A DNA stretch of 40,575 nucleotides from an uncultured bacterium (lineage in GTDB: Bacteria; Bacillota; Clostridia; Oscillospirales; Ruminococcaceae), in the NCBI GenBank assembly GCA_905214265.1, contig CAJMLQ010000013.1, positions 1-40,575 of the forward strand, given 5' to 3'. Below, one piece after another: positions 14,530 through 22,009 of the stretch. The translations under genes were made by a program, and so were the position numbers. The notes under the pieces are model-generated. The model saw only the letters and a list, made by a program, of their open reading frames with translations, made no database searches and was not told where the DNA came from. Each line of letters starts with the position of its first letter. The stretch's first letter is position 1.

Positions 14530-15368
14530 CTCAACTGCGGCTTGCCGTGATCGGCGATCCCATTGCGCATACGCTTTCGCCGCTGATCCAGGGGAAAATG
14601 ATGGAGCGGCTGGGCGTGAAGGGAGACTACCAGGCCCACCATGTCCGCGCCGGAGAGGTGGAGGATTTCGTCCGCTACGCCCGGAAGGAGTTGGACGGCT
14701 TCAATATCACCATCCCCCACAAAAGCCGGATCCTGCCGTATCTGGACGGGGTGGACACCTACGCCGCCGGATGTGGAGCGGTGAATACTGTCCGGGTGTC
14801 GGAGGGAAAGCTCTTCGGATTCAATACGGATGGCAACGGCATCGTCTCCGCCCTGCGCCTCCTGGGCGTCTCCTTTCAGGGATCCCGGGTGAGTTTGCTG
14901 GGAGCCGGGGGAGCAGCGCTTTCCATCTGCAATAAGGCTCTGGAGATGGGCGCCCGGTCGGTGACGGTGTTCTGCCGACATCCAGAAAAGGCTGGGAGGC
15001 TGGCCAGAGATCCCAGGGTCCGGATCCAGCCGTTTTCCGGGCTTTCCGCGGAAACCTGCGGGGAAGTGAGCGATGTCATTCTCAATGCTACCCCGCTGGG
15101 GATGAGCGGCATTGCGGAGGACTTTACGGATTTTTCCTTCTTGGATGGAACAGACGCGGCGGTCTGCGACATCGTTTACAAACCCGCCCGAACAAAGCTG
15201 CTCCGGGAATGTGAACGACGGGGGCTCCGCTGCTGCAACGGGCTGAACATGCTGATCTATCAGGCGATCTACGCTTTTGAAATTTTTTCCGGCCGGACTT
15301 TCGACCGGGATGCAATGGGAGCCTATCTGGCCGGAGAAGTCCGGAAAGCTCTGGGACAGGAGGAATGA
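14526..15368 (+). CDS. aroE: Shikimate dehydrogenase (NADP+)
   Basis: Reduces 3-dehydroshikimate to shikimate. The 280-aa protein begins LRLAVIGDPIAHTLSPLIQG (shikimate-binding S-x-S-like region), with catalytic Lys in NITIPHKS near 60-67, the AVNTV segment near 84-88 and FNTDGNGIV near 99-107. The NADP-binding LLGAGGAALSI lies near 124-134, and the C-terminal GLNMLIYQA near 242-250. Its GAAAGGAG ribosome binding site lies in the end of aroK. Its stop is one base before the start of rlmA. Confidence 0.94.
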   Translation: MTQLRLAVIGDPIAHTLSPLIQGKMMERLGVKGDYQAHHVRAGEVEDFVRYARKELDGFNITIPHKSRILPYLDGVDTYAAGCGAVNTVRVSEGKLFGFNTDGNGIVSALRLLGVSFQGSRVSLLGAGGAALSICNKALEMGARSVTVFCRHPEKAGRLARDPRVRIQPFSGLSAETCGEVSDVILNATPLGMSGIAEDFTDFSFLDGTDAAVCDIVYKPARTKLLRECERRGLRCCNGLNMLIYQAIYAFEIFSGRTFDRDAMGAYLAGEVRKALGQEE

Positions 15369-15369
15369 T

Positions 15370-16194
15370 ATGACGCAGTTTCTCTGCCCGGTCTGCGGCG
15401 GTCTGCTGGAGGATTTCGGGAGCGGGTTGCGCTGCGGGAAGGGGCATTCCTTTGACAGGGCCCGCAGCGGATATGTCAATCTGATCCCGCCCAATGGAAA
15501 GCATGCAAAAATTCCCGGGGACAACAAGCTGATGGTCAACGCCCGCCGGGATTTTCTGGAAAAGGGGTATTACGCGCCGTTTGCACAGGCGGTGGCCGGG
15601 ACGGCGGCACGGTATCTGGAAGGAAAAGCAGAGCCGGTCCTGCTGGACGCCGGATGCGGTGAGGGATATTACACCGCGGTCCTGGCAGAGGCGCTGGCTC
15701 TTCAAAAGGCCGATATCGTGGCGGTGGACATTTCGAAATTTGCGGCGGACAAGTGTGCCCGGCGCTGCCGGGACGTCCGTTGTGCGGCGGCCAGCGTGTA
15801 CCGGCTTCCCCTAGCGGCGGAGAGCTGTGACGCGGTGGTCAGTCTGTTTTCGCCCTACTGCGGGGAGGAGTACCGGCGGGTGCTCAAGCCGGAAGGGCTG
15901 TTTTTCATGGGGATTCCGGGAAGGCTCCATCTGTGGGAGCTGAAGGAGGCCCTTTATGAGCAGCCCTATGAAAACGAGGTCAAGGATTATCCGCTGGAAG
16001 GCTTCGATTTTCTGGAGAGCGTTCCGGTGGAGGACCGTATTTTTCTGCCCTGCGGCGAGGATATCCGCAACCTTTTCACCATGACGCCTTACTATTATAA
16101 AAGCGGTGTGGATACCGATGCGCGGCTTCAAAATCTGGAGCGCCTGGAGACCCGGATCTCTTTTGAGATATTGGTCTATCGAAAAGCCAGATAA
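15370..16194 (+). CDS. rlmA: 23S rRNA (guanine-N1)-methyltransferase RlmA family
   Basis: SAM-dependent methyltransferase expected to methylate a guanine in 23S rRNA helix 35 (G745 or G748). The 274-aa protein begins with the RlmA zinc motif: Cys6, Cys9, Cys22 and His26 in FLCPVCG ... RCGKGHSFDRARSGYVNL. The SAM-binding motif LLDAGCGEGYYT is at 91-102. In Gram-positive bacteria the G748 enzyme (TlrB/RlmAII) can affect tylosin-type macrolide binding; which position is modified here cannot be read. The ATG at 15370 follows the aroE stop by one base with GGAGG just upstream. It is the last gene of the aro operon, an unrelated passenger. Confidence 0.88.
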   Translation: MTQFLCPVCGGLLEDFGSGLRCGKGHSFDRARSGYVNLIPPNGKHAKIPGDNKLMVNARRDFLEKGYYAPFAQAVAGTAARYLEGKAEPVLLDAGCGEGYYTAVLAEALALQKADIVAVDISKFAADKCARRCRDVRCAAASVYRLPLAAESCDAVVSLFSPYCGEEYRRVLKPEGLFFMGIPGRLHLWELKEALYEQPYENEVKDYPLEGFDFLESVPVEDRIFLPCGEDIRNLFTMTPYYYKSGVDTDARLQNLERLETRISFEILVYRKAR

Positions 16195-16237
16195 CTAAAA
16201 GTTTACAAAATATTCACAATATAATTTTTCAAAACCC

Positions 16238-16266
16238 TTGCCAAAAGGGCTGGACCATTGTATAAT
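16238..16266 (+). promoter_or_regulatory. Sigma-A promoter of the S10-spc-alpha operon
   Basis: TTGCCA at 16238-16243, a 17-base spacer and consensus TATAAT at 16261-16266. The predicted start near 16273 gives an untranslated leader of about 415 nt before rpsJ. AT-rich sequence at 16195-16235 (several A/T runs) may act as an UP-like element. Confidence 0.78.
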
Positions 16267-16272
16267 AATCCT

Positions 16273-16688
16273 TGCGTGACTGCGACAGATATGCGATGAA
16301 GCGAGAGGTGGCTGCCGGTTCCGGAGTATCCGGTTACCAAGAGCTTTCCGGCCGTCAGGCTTGGACAGGCTCCCAGAGCAGGGAATTTTCGCCGAGTATG
16401 TCCGATTTTAAACCGGGCGACAAAAGAATGAATACGATGGGAATACCCCGGCGTTTTGTGCTTTGGCGGAAAACTGCGGGTGGCTCCAGGCAAACTGCGC
16501 CTGTTCAGGCGGTAAGTGCCCCATACCCGTATGCTTTGACCAAAAAGCGGCGGCGGTGGTATGCGTGTGATTCAGACATCCCGGAAAAACGCGCGTTTTT
16601 CCGGTTTTTTTATGTCTGAACGCGAAACACACGGAAACGTGTTCCTTCTTTGGTCTTGTCCCCAAAATTTTCAAGGAGGCGATGACGA
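16273..16688 (+). promoter_or_regulatory. S10 operon leader RNA
   Basis: This 416-nt stretch lacks a convincing gene. It can form several hairpins, for example CCGGA/TCCGG around 16322-16334 and CGCCT/AGGCG around 16499-16512, then a strong terminator at 16581-16611. Leader length and terminator suggest transcription attenuation by a ribosomal protein, as known for L4 in the E. coli S10 operon; the ligand here is unproven. No T-box sequence was recognised. AAGGAGGCGAT near 16674-16684 is the rpsJ ribosome binding site. Confidence 0.6.
16571..16620 (+). terminator. Terminator nested in an outer stem in the S10 leader
   Basis: CCGGAAAAACGC (16581-16592) and GCGTTTTTCCGG (16593-16604) form a perfect palindromic hairpin followed by seven T (16605-16611). 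TTCAGACAT (16571-16579) and ATGTCTGAA (16612-16620) are also perfectly complementary, so a second 9-bp stem can enclose the terminator with its U-tract. The outer stem can only form once polymerase has passed the terminator. Confidence 0.8.
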
Positions 16689-17000
16689 GTGGCAGTCAAA
16701 GAAAAGCTCAGAATCAGATTGAAAGGGTACGATCACAATTTGGTGGATGCCGCCGCCGGCAAAATCGTTGAGACGGCGAAGCGCACGGGCGCCAGAGTTG
16801 CGGGCCCCATTCCGCTGCCTACCGAAAAGGAAGTCGTGACCATTCTCCGCGCTGTACACAAGTATAAAGACAGCCGGGAACAGTTTGAGATGAGAACCCA
16901 CAAGCGTCTGATCGACGTGCTGCGGCCTTCCGCAAAGACCGTCGAAGCGCTGCAGGGCCTTGAGCTCCCCGCAGGCGTTGAAATCGAGATCAACCTGTAA
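16689..17000 (+). CDS. rpsJ: 30S ribosomal protein S10
   Basis: Small-subunit head protein (103 aa) that also takes part in NusB/NusG-linked antitermination. The sequence KLRIRLKGYDHNLVDAAAGKI and the GPIPLPTEKE, MRTHKRLIDV and LPAGVEIEI segments are those of the S10 family, and the length is normal. The start is GTG at 16689, set by AAGGAGGCGAT just upstream. First gene of the ribosomal protein cluster. It is separated from rplC by 114 bp that contain a direct repeat of GCATCCGG (near 17037 and 17056) and small hairpins. Confidence 0.97.
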   Translation: MAVKEKLRIRLKGYDHNLVDAAAGKIVETAKRTGARVAGPIPLPTEKEVVTILRAVHKYKDSREQFEMRTHKRLIDVLRPSAKTVEALQGLELPAGVEIEINL

Positions 17001-17114
17001 TCCCGACGGACCCGCAGAAAGCGGACCGAGCGCCTCGCATCCGGAAGCGGTTTCCGCATCCGGGAGGTCAAGTTGGTGAAATGCCAACCAATAGCCTTAT
17101 AGGAGGAAAGAAAG

Positions 17115-17747
17115 ATGAAAAAAGGTATCATCGGCAAGAAAATCGGCATGACCCAGATTTTCGACGAGACCGGAAAAGTCGTTCCGGTGACCGTTGTCGA
17201 AGCCGGCCCCTGCACCATCGTGCAGAAAAAGACCGCGCAGAATGACGGCTATGACGCAGTCCAGATGGGCTACGGCGACGTGAAGGCCAGCAAAACCAAC
17301 AAACCCCAGAAAGGTCATTTTGACAAAGCGGATGTTGCTCCGAAGAAGTCTCTCCGGGAATTCCGGTTCGACGACTGCTCTTCCTTCAACATTGGTGATA
17401 TCATCAAAGCCGATATGTTTGCGTGCGGCGATGCGATCGATGTCTGCGGCGTGAGCAAAGGTAAGGGCTACCAGGGCGCCATCAAGCGTCACGGCCAGAA
17501 GACCCTGCGCCACACCCACGGCACCGGCCCTGTCGGCCGTCAGCCCGGCTCCATGGGCGCCATCTCCGATCCGTCCCGGATCTTCAAGGGCAAGGGAATG
17601 GCCGGCCATATGGGCGCCGAGCAGGTCACTGTCCAGAATCTGGAAGTGGTCAAAGTTGACGTCGAAAACAATCTGATTGCTGTTAAAGGCGCGATCCCCG
17701 GCCCCAAGGGCGGTCTCGTGATCCTGACCGACAGCAAGAAGGCATAA
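17115..17747 (+). CDS. rplC: 50S ribosomal protein L3
   Basis: Early-assembly large-subunit protein (210 aa) whose extended loop reaches the peptidyl transferase centre. Family segments KKGIIGKKIGMTQIFDE (2-18), GYQGAIKRHG (near 119-128), HTHGTGPVGRQPGSMGAISDPSR split around 136-158, and GHMGAEQVTVQNLEVVKVD are clear. The length is normal. TAGGAGGAAAGAAAG lies just before the ATG. A 17-bp gap leads to rplD. Confidence 0.97.
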   Translation: MKKGIIGKKIGMTQIFDETGKVVPVTVVEAGPCTIVQKKTAQNDGYDAVQMGYGDVKASKTNKPQKGHFDKADVAPKKSLREFRFDDCSSFNIGDIIKADMFACGDAIDVCGVSKGKGYQGAIKRHGQKTLRHTHGTGPVGRQPGSMGAISDPSRIFKGKGMAGHMGAEQVTVQNLEVVKVDVENNLIAVKGAIPGPKGGLVILTDSKKA

Positions 17748-17764
17748 GGGAAGGAGGAATACCA

Positions 17765-18388
17765 ATGCCTAAGGTTTCTGTATTTGATATGGCTGGAAAA
17801 GCCGTTTCTGAGATCGAGCTTTCCGAGGCCGTGTTCGGCGTAGAGCCCAACAAGGCTGCCATGCACCTGGCGGTTGTCTCCTACCTGGCCAACCAGCGTC
17901 AGGGCACCCAGTCCACCCTGACCCGCACCGAGGTGAGCGGCGGCGGCCGCAAGCCCTGGAGACAGAAGGGCACCGGCCATGCGCGCCAGGGCTCTACCCG
18001 GGCTCCCCAGTGGACCCACGGCGGCGTCGCCCTGGGGCCGAAACCCCGCGATTACGTCGTTGGCATGAACAAAAAGGTCAAACGGCTGGCGCTGAAATCC
18101 GCGTTCTCTTCCAAGGTCCTGGACAGCGAGTTGGTCGTTGTGGACAAAGTCGCTTCCGACGAGTATAAGACCAAGACCATGGTCGCCATGCTCAAGGCTC
18201 TCGGCGCGGAGAAAAAGGCTCTCGTCGTCCTGGACGGCGCGGACGAGAAGGTCCTGAAGAGCTTCGCCAACATCCCCGGCGTGAAGACGGCTTCCATCAA
18301 CACGCTCAATGTCTACGACGTCCTCAACTGCGGCAAGTTTATTGTCGTCAAGGACGCTGTGGCGAAAATCGAGGAGGTGTACGCATAA
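17765..18388 (+). CDS. rplD: 50S ribosomal protein L4
   Basis: Large-subunit protein (207 aa) that lines the exit tunnel. It shows the basic loop TRTEVSGGGRKPWRQKGTG and ARQGSTRAPQWTHGGVALGPKPRDY (about 56-100) and the C-terminal LNVYDVLNCGKFIV. In E. coli L4 is the autogenous repressor of the S10 operon and acts on its leader; whether this L4 acts on the leader at 16273-16688 is an open inference. Its TAA overlaps the rplW ATG by one base. Confidence 0.97.
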   Translation: MPKVSVFDMAGKAVSEIELSEAVFGVEPNKAAMHLAVVSYLANQRQGTQSTLTRTEVSGGGRKPWRQKGTGHARQGSTRAPQWTHGGVALGPKPRDYVVGMNKKVKRLALKSAFSSKVLDSELVVVDKVASDEYKTKTMVAMLKALGAEKKALVVLDGADEKVLKSFANIPGVKTASINTLNVYDVLNCGKFIVVKDAVAKIEEVYA

Positions 18389-18681
18389 TGAAACTTGCGC
18401 ACGATATCGTGATCGCCCCCGTCATCTCTGAGAAGTCCCTCTGCGGCGTGCCGGAAAAACGGTACACCTTCAAGGTCGCTAAGGACTCCACCAAGGTGGA
18501 GATCGCCAAGGCGGTCGAAGAGATCTTCGGCGTCAAGGTCGTAAAGGTCAACACCATCAGCGTAAAGGGCCGCTTCAAAAGAATGGGCCGCAACGAAGGT
18601 TACAAACCCGATTGGAAAAAAGCCATCGTCACGCTGAGCGAAGAATCCAAGGCCATTGAATTCTTCGAGGGTATGGCATAA
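18388..18681 (+). CDS. rplW: 50S ribosomal protein L23
   Basis: Tunnel-exit protein (97 aa) that docks signal recognition particle and trigger factor. Family features are DIVIAPVISEKS (5-16), YTFKVAKDSTKVEIAKAVEEIF split around 27-48, and the basic RFKRMGRNEGYKPDWKKAIVTL around 64-85. It overlaps rplD by one base (TAATG) and is therefore probably translationally coupled, with GAGGAGGT as ribosome binding site inside rplD. A structured 116-bp gap follows. Confidence 0.96.
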   Translation: MKLAHDIVIAPVISEKSLCGVPEKRYTFKVAKDSTKVEIAKAVEEIFGVKVVKVNTISVKGRFKRMGRNEGYKPDWKKAIVTLSEESKAIEFFEGMA

Positions 18682-18797
18682 GCCAGCCCTGGTCATCAGG
18701 CGGAAAGCCTGAGGGGGCGTCCGAACGCCCCTGGGTGATGTATGAGGAGCACCCGACCCCTGCTCCTCGCGAAACCGAATTAGGAGAGTGAAATACC
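18682..18797 (+). promoter_or_regulatory. Structured intergenic RNA between rplW and rplB
   Basis: The gap can fold into TCAGGC/GCCTGA with a GGAAA loop (near 18697-18713), GGGGCGT/ACGCCCC with a CCGA loop (near 18715-18732), and GAGGAGC/GCTCCTC (near 18742-18766). CATCA before the first and TGATG after the second can close them as a three-way junction. There is no T-run. It may be a ribosomal protein binding site or a processing element; nothing shows which. Confidence 0.45.
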
Positions 18798-19631
18798 ATG
18801 GCTATCAAGTCATACAGCCCGACTACCCCCGCAAGACGGCAGATGACTGTCACGGATTACTCCGGCCTTTCCAAATGCGGCCCCGAGAAGAGCCTTCTCG
18901 AGCCCATGAAGAAAAAGTCCGGCCGGAACAGCTACGGGCGCATCACCGTTCGCCACCGCGGCGGCGGAAACCGTACCAAATACCGCGTCATCGACTTCAA
19001 ACGGGATAAGATCGGTATGAACGCTACCGTTCAGACCATCGAATACGATCCCAACCGTTCCGCTCACATCGCGTTGCTGCAGTACGAGGACGGCGAAAAA
19101 CGCTACATCCTCGCCCCCAACGGTCTGAACGTGGGCGACACCGTGCGGAGCGGCGCAGACGCCGACATTAAACCCGGCAACGCCCTTCCCATGGCGAATA
19201 TCCCCGTCGGTACCTTTATCCACAACGTGGAAATGTACCCCAACAAAGGCGCCCAGCTCGTCCGCGCGGCCGGCAACATGGCCCAGCTGATGGCGAAAGA
19301 GGGCGAATACGCTCTGGTCCGCCTCCCTTCCGGCGAGCTTCGGAATTTCTCCGCGAGCTGCATGGCGACCATCGGCCAGGTCGGCAACATCGACCATGAG
19401 AACGTCTCCCTCGGCAAAGCCGGCCGGAAACGTCACATGGGCTGGCGCCCGACCGTCCGCGGCTCCGTCATGAACCCCTGCGACCATCCTCACGGCGGTG
19501 GTGAAGGCAAGTCCCCGATCGGCCGTCCCGGCCCTGTCACTCCTTGGGGCAAGCCCACTCTGGGTTACAAGACCCGCAAGAAACACCAGCGTTCGGATAA
19601 GTTCATTGTGAAGCGCAGGAACGCGAAGTAA
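18798..19631 (+). CDS. rplB: 50S ribosomal protein L2
   Basis: Large-subunit protein (277 aa) essential for subunit joining and the peptidyl transferase centre. Features are SPTTPARRQMTV near 6-17, GRNSYGRITVRHRGGGNRTKYR split around 41-62, and the conserved C-terminal GEGKSPIGRPGPVTPWGKPT with the functionally important His in NPCDHPHGGGEG near 225-236. The length is normal. TAGGAGAG lies about 7 nt before the ATG. A 20-bp gap leads to rpsS. Confidence 0.97.
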   Translation: MAIKSYSPTTPARRQMTVTDYSGLSKCGPEKSLLEPMKKKSGRNSYGRITVRHRGGGNRTKYRVIDFKRDKIGMNATVQTIEYDPNRSAHIALLQYEDGEKRYILAPNGLNVGDTVRSGADADIKPGNALPMANIPVGTFIHNVEMYPNKGAQLVRAAGNMAQLMAKEGEYALVRLPSGELRNFSASCMATIGQVGNIDHENVSLGKAGRKRHMGWRPTVRGSVMNPCDHPHGGGEGKSPIGRPGPVTPWGKPTLGYKTRKKHQRSDKFIVKRRNAK

Positions 19632-19651
19632 TTCTGAAAGGAGGATGAACC

Positions 19652-19933
19652 ATGGGCAGAAGCGTTAAGAAGGGACCGTTTGTACAACCGGCTCTCTATA
19701 AAAAAGTCGAGGCAATGAATGAGAAGGGCGAGAAGAAGGTCGTTAAGACCTGGAGCCGTTCCTCCACCATTTTCCCCGAGTTTGTTGGGCATACGTTTGC
19801 CGTCCACGACGGGCGCAAGCACGTCCCCGTGTACGTTACCGAAGATATGGTTGGGCACAAGCTCGGCGAGTTTGCTCCCACCAGAACATTTAAAGGCCAC
19901 GCCGGATCCAAAACATCCAATAACGGAAACTAA
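19652..19933 (+). CDS. rpsS: 30S ribosomal protein S19
   Basis: Head protein of the small subunit (93 aa) near the A-site tRNA and bridge B1a. MGRSVKKGPFVQPALYKKVE at the N-terminus and TWSRSSTIFPEFVGHTFAVHDGRKHVPVYVTEDMVGHKLGEFAPTR in adjacent blocks are typical of S19. GAAAGGAGGAT provides a strong ribosome binding site. Gaps of 20 and 21 bp to rplB and rplV fit one operon. Confidence 0.97.
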   Translation: MGRSVKKGPFVQPALYKKVEAMNEKGEKKVVKTWSRSSTIFPEFVGHTFAVHDGRKHVPVYVTEDMVGHKLGEFAPTRTFKGHAGSKTSNNGN

Positions 19934-19954
19934 GGCCGAAAGGAGGATTTTTCA

Positions 19955-20290
19955 ATGGAAGCTAAGGCTTACCTTAGACATGTCCGGATCGCTCCCCGTA
20001 AAGTTCAGATCGTTCTGAACCTCATCCGCGGCAAGGACGTAAAAGTCGCGCAGGCGATCCTGGAGCAGACGCCGAAGTCTGCCAGCGAATACCTTTTGAA
20101 GCTTCTGAAATCGGCCGTCGCCAATGCGGATCACAACTTCAATATGGACGTGAACAATCTGTATGTGGCGGAGTGCTTCGTTTGCCCCGGCCCGACCATG
20201 AAACGCATGCGTCCCCGCGCCAAGGGCAGCGCAGCCAGAATTCTCAAGAGGACTTCGCACATCACCCTTTCCTTGAAAGAAAAGGAATAA
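19955..20290 (+). CDS. rplV: 50S ribosomal protein L22
   Basis: Large-subunit protein (111 aa) whose long hairpin lines the exit tunnel, where macrolides bind. AYLRHVRIAPRKVQIVLNLI (about 5-24) and the C-terminal GPTMKRMRPRAKGSAARILKRTSHITL in two overlapping blocks give the family signature. The length is normal and no insertion in the tunnel loop was noticed. AAAGGAGGAT precedes the ATG. A 20-bp gap leads to rpsC. Confidence 0.97.
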   Translation: MEAKAYLRHVRIAPRKVQIVLNLIRGKDVKVAQAILEQTPKSASEYLLKLLKSAVANADHNFNMDVNNLYVAECFVCPGPTMKRMRPRAKGSAARILKRTSHITLSLKEKE

Positions 20291-20310
20291 GCTGAAAGAG
20301 GAGGTAAACT

Positions 20311-21051
20311 ATGGGCCAAAAAGTTAATCCCCACGGGCTCCGTGTGGGTGTCATTAAGGATTGGGATTCCCGCTGGTTTGCAGATAAAAAAGCTTTCGGC
20401 GACATCCTTGTTGAAGATTACAAAGTCCGTAATTTTATCAAAGAGGAACTGAAAGCCGCAGGCGTTCCGCGCGTCGAAATCGAGCGCGACGCTCTGAAGG
20501 TGAGAATCCACATTCACTGCGCGAAGCCCGGTATGGTTATCGGCCAGGGCGGCGCGAAAATCGACAAGCTCCGCCAGCAGGTGGAGGCCATGATCGGCAA
20601 GCCCGTCCACATCAACATTGTGGAAGTCCGGCAGCCCGACCTGTCCGCCCAGCTGGTTGCCGAAAGCATCGCCCAGCAGTTGGAGAAGCGCATTTCCTTC
20701 CGTCGCGCGATGAAGCAGTCCATCGGCCGCACCATGCGTCTTGGCGCCAAGGGCATCAAGACCTGCGTCAGTGGACGTCTCGGCGGCGCGGAAATTGCCC
20801 GTACCGAGCACTATGAAGAAGGTACCGTCCCGCTGCAGACTCTGCGCGCCGACATCGACTACGGCTTTGCGGAAGCGAACACCACCTACGGCAAGATCGG
20901 CGTAAAGGTTTGGATCTACACCGGAGAGGTGCTCAAAGGCGAAGTCACCAAGAAACCGGCGCGGGCTCCCCGTGACGACCGCAGAAGCGACCGCCGCGAC
21001 GACCGCCCCCGCAGCAACCGCAGACCCCGTTCGGAAGGAGGTAACAAATAA
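20311..21051 (+). CDS. rpsC: 30S ribosomal protein S3
   Basis: Small-subunit protein (246 aa) at the mRNA entry channel, with helicase activity together with S4. It has GQKVNPHGLRVGVIKDWDSR (2-21), a KH domain with VIGQGGAKIDKLRQQVE (about 76-92), and the C-terminal domain with GRLGGAEIARTEHYEEGTVPL around 152-172. After about residue 212 it continues as an Arg/Asp-rich low-complexity tail (RAPRDDRRSDRRDDRPRSNR), a lineage-variable extension of unknown role. Its stop overlaps the rplP start by one base. Confidence 0.96.
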   Translation: MGQKVNPHGLRVGVIKDWDSRWFADKKAFGDILVEDYKVRNFIKEELKAAGVPRVEIERDALKVRIHIHCAKPGMVIGQGGAKIDKLRQQVEAMIGKPVHINIVEVRQPDLSAQLVAESIAQQLEKRISFRRAMKQSIGRTMRLGAKGIKTCVSGRLGGAEIARTEHYEEGTVPLQTLRADIDYGFAEANTTYGKIGVKVWIYTGEVLKGEVTKKPARAPRDDRRSDRRDDRPRSNRRPRSEGGNK

Positions 21052-21482
21052 TGCTGCTTCCAAAGCGCGTTAAATACCGCCGCCAGCAGAGAGGCCGTAT
21101 GAAAGGCACTGCAACTCGCGGCAACACCGTTACCTACGGCGATTTCGGCCTGCAGGCCCTCGAACCCTGCTGGATCACCTCCAATCAGATTGAGGCGGCC
21201 CGTATCGCCATGACTCGTTACATCAAGCGTGGCGGTCAGGTATGGATCAAGATTTTCCCCGACAAGCCCGTTACCGAACAGCCGGCCGAAACCCGAATGG
21301 GTAAAGGTAAAGGCTCCCCTGAGTATTGGGTTGCCGTCGTGAAGCCCGGCCGGGTCATGTTTGAGATCGGCGGCGTTTCCGAAGAACTGGCCCGCGAGGC
21401 AATGCGTCTCGCCGCAAACAAGCTGCCCATCAAGTGCAAGTTTGTTGCTGCCGAAAAAGAGACAGGTGGTGAGCAAGAATGA
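21051..21482 (+). CDS. rplP: 50S ribosomal protein L16
   Basis: Large-subunit protein (143 aa) at the A-site tRNA elbow. LLPKRVKYRRQQRGRMKG (2-19), ITSNQIEAARIAMTRYIKRG (about 43-62), and RMGKGKGSPEYWVAVVKPGR (about 82-101) are family signatures. It overlaps rpsC by one base and rpmC by four, with GGAGGTAACAAATA providing the ribosome binding site, so translational coupling of rpsC, rplP and rpmC is likely. Confidence 0.97.
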   Translation: MLLPKRVKYRRQQRGRMKGTATRGNTVTYGDFGLQALEPCWITSNQIEAARIAMTRYIKRGGQVWIKIFPDKPVTEQPAETRMGKGKGSPEYWVAVVKPGRVMFEIGGVSEELAREAMRLAANKLPIKCKFVAAEKETGGEQE

Positions 21483-21673
21483 AGACAAAGGATATCAGAG
21501 AAATGTCTTTGGAAGAGCTCAAGACCAAGCTGAGCGATTCGAAAGCCGAGCTTTTTAACCTGCGCTTTCAGCTTGCGGTCAACCAGCTCGACAATCCGAT
21601 GCGCATCAAAGCCGTCAAGAAGGACATTGCCCGGATCATGACGGTTCTCCAGGAGCAGGAGAGCGCCCGATAA
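21479..21673 (+). CDS. rpmC: 50S ribosomal protein L29
   Basis: Small helical protein (64 aa) near the tunnel exit. The sequence TKDIREMSLEELKTKLSDSK ... ELFNLRFQLAVNQLDNPMRI and KKDIARIMTVLQE is characteristic of L29. It starts in the ATGA overlap with rplP. AGGTGGTGAG in the end of rplP is the ribosome binding site. An 18-bp gap leads to rpsQ. Confidence 0.96.
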   Translation: MKTKDIREMSLEELKTKLSDSKAELFNLRFQLAVNQLDNPMRIKAVKKDIARIMTVLQEQESAR

Positions 21674-21691
21674 CGATAAGGAGGAAACGCT

Positions 21692-21949
21692 GTGAGCGAG
21701 AGAAACCTCAGAAAAACGCGGGTCGGCACCGTCGTCAGCAACAAGATGGATAAGACCGTTGTGGTCGCCATTCAGGACAACGTCCGCCACCCTCTTTACA
21801 ATAAGATCATCAAACGCACCGTCAAGCTGAAAGCGCACGATGAAGAGAACATCTGCAACGAAGGCGACAAGGTGCTCGTGACCGAGACCCGTCCGCTGTC
21901 TAAGGACAAGAGATGGAGAGTCACCGAGATCATTTCCAAAGCGAAATAA
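21692..21949 (+). CDS. rpsQ: 30S ribosomal protein S17
   Basis: Primary 16S rRNA-binding protein (85 aa) with an OB fold. RKTRVGTVVSNKMDKTVVVA (about 6-25), HPLYNKIIKRTVKLKAHDEEN split around 33-53, and the ETRPLSKDKRWRV segment are family features. The start is GTG at 21692, fixed by AAGGAGGAAACGCT. A 60-bp gap leads to rplN, in which no special structure was seen. Confidence 0.96.
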   Translation: MSERNLRKTRVGTVVSNKMDKTVVVAIQDNVRHPLYNKIIKRTVKLKAHDEENICNEGDKVLVTETRPLSKDKRWRVTEIISKAK

Positions 21950-22009
21950 GCTTGCGCCAAATGCGCAGATCGAAAATTCTTCTTTGAATCCGAAAGGAGG
22001 AAACGCACT

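Noticed and set aside
16272..16619. 115-aa open frame in the S10 leader
   Set aside because: It lacks a ribosome binding site, looks like random basic sequence, and ends within the terminator structure; the region is better explained as leader RNA.
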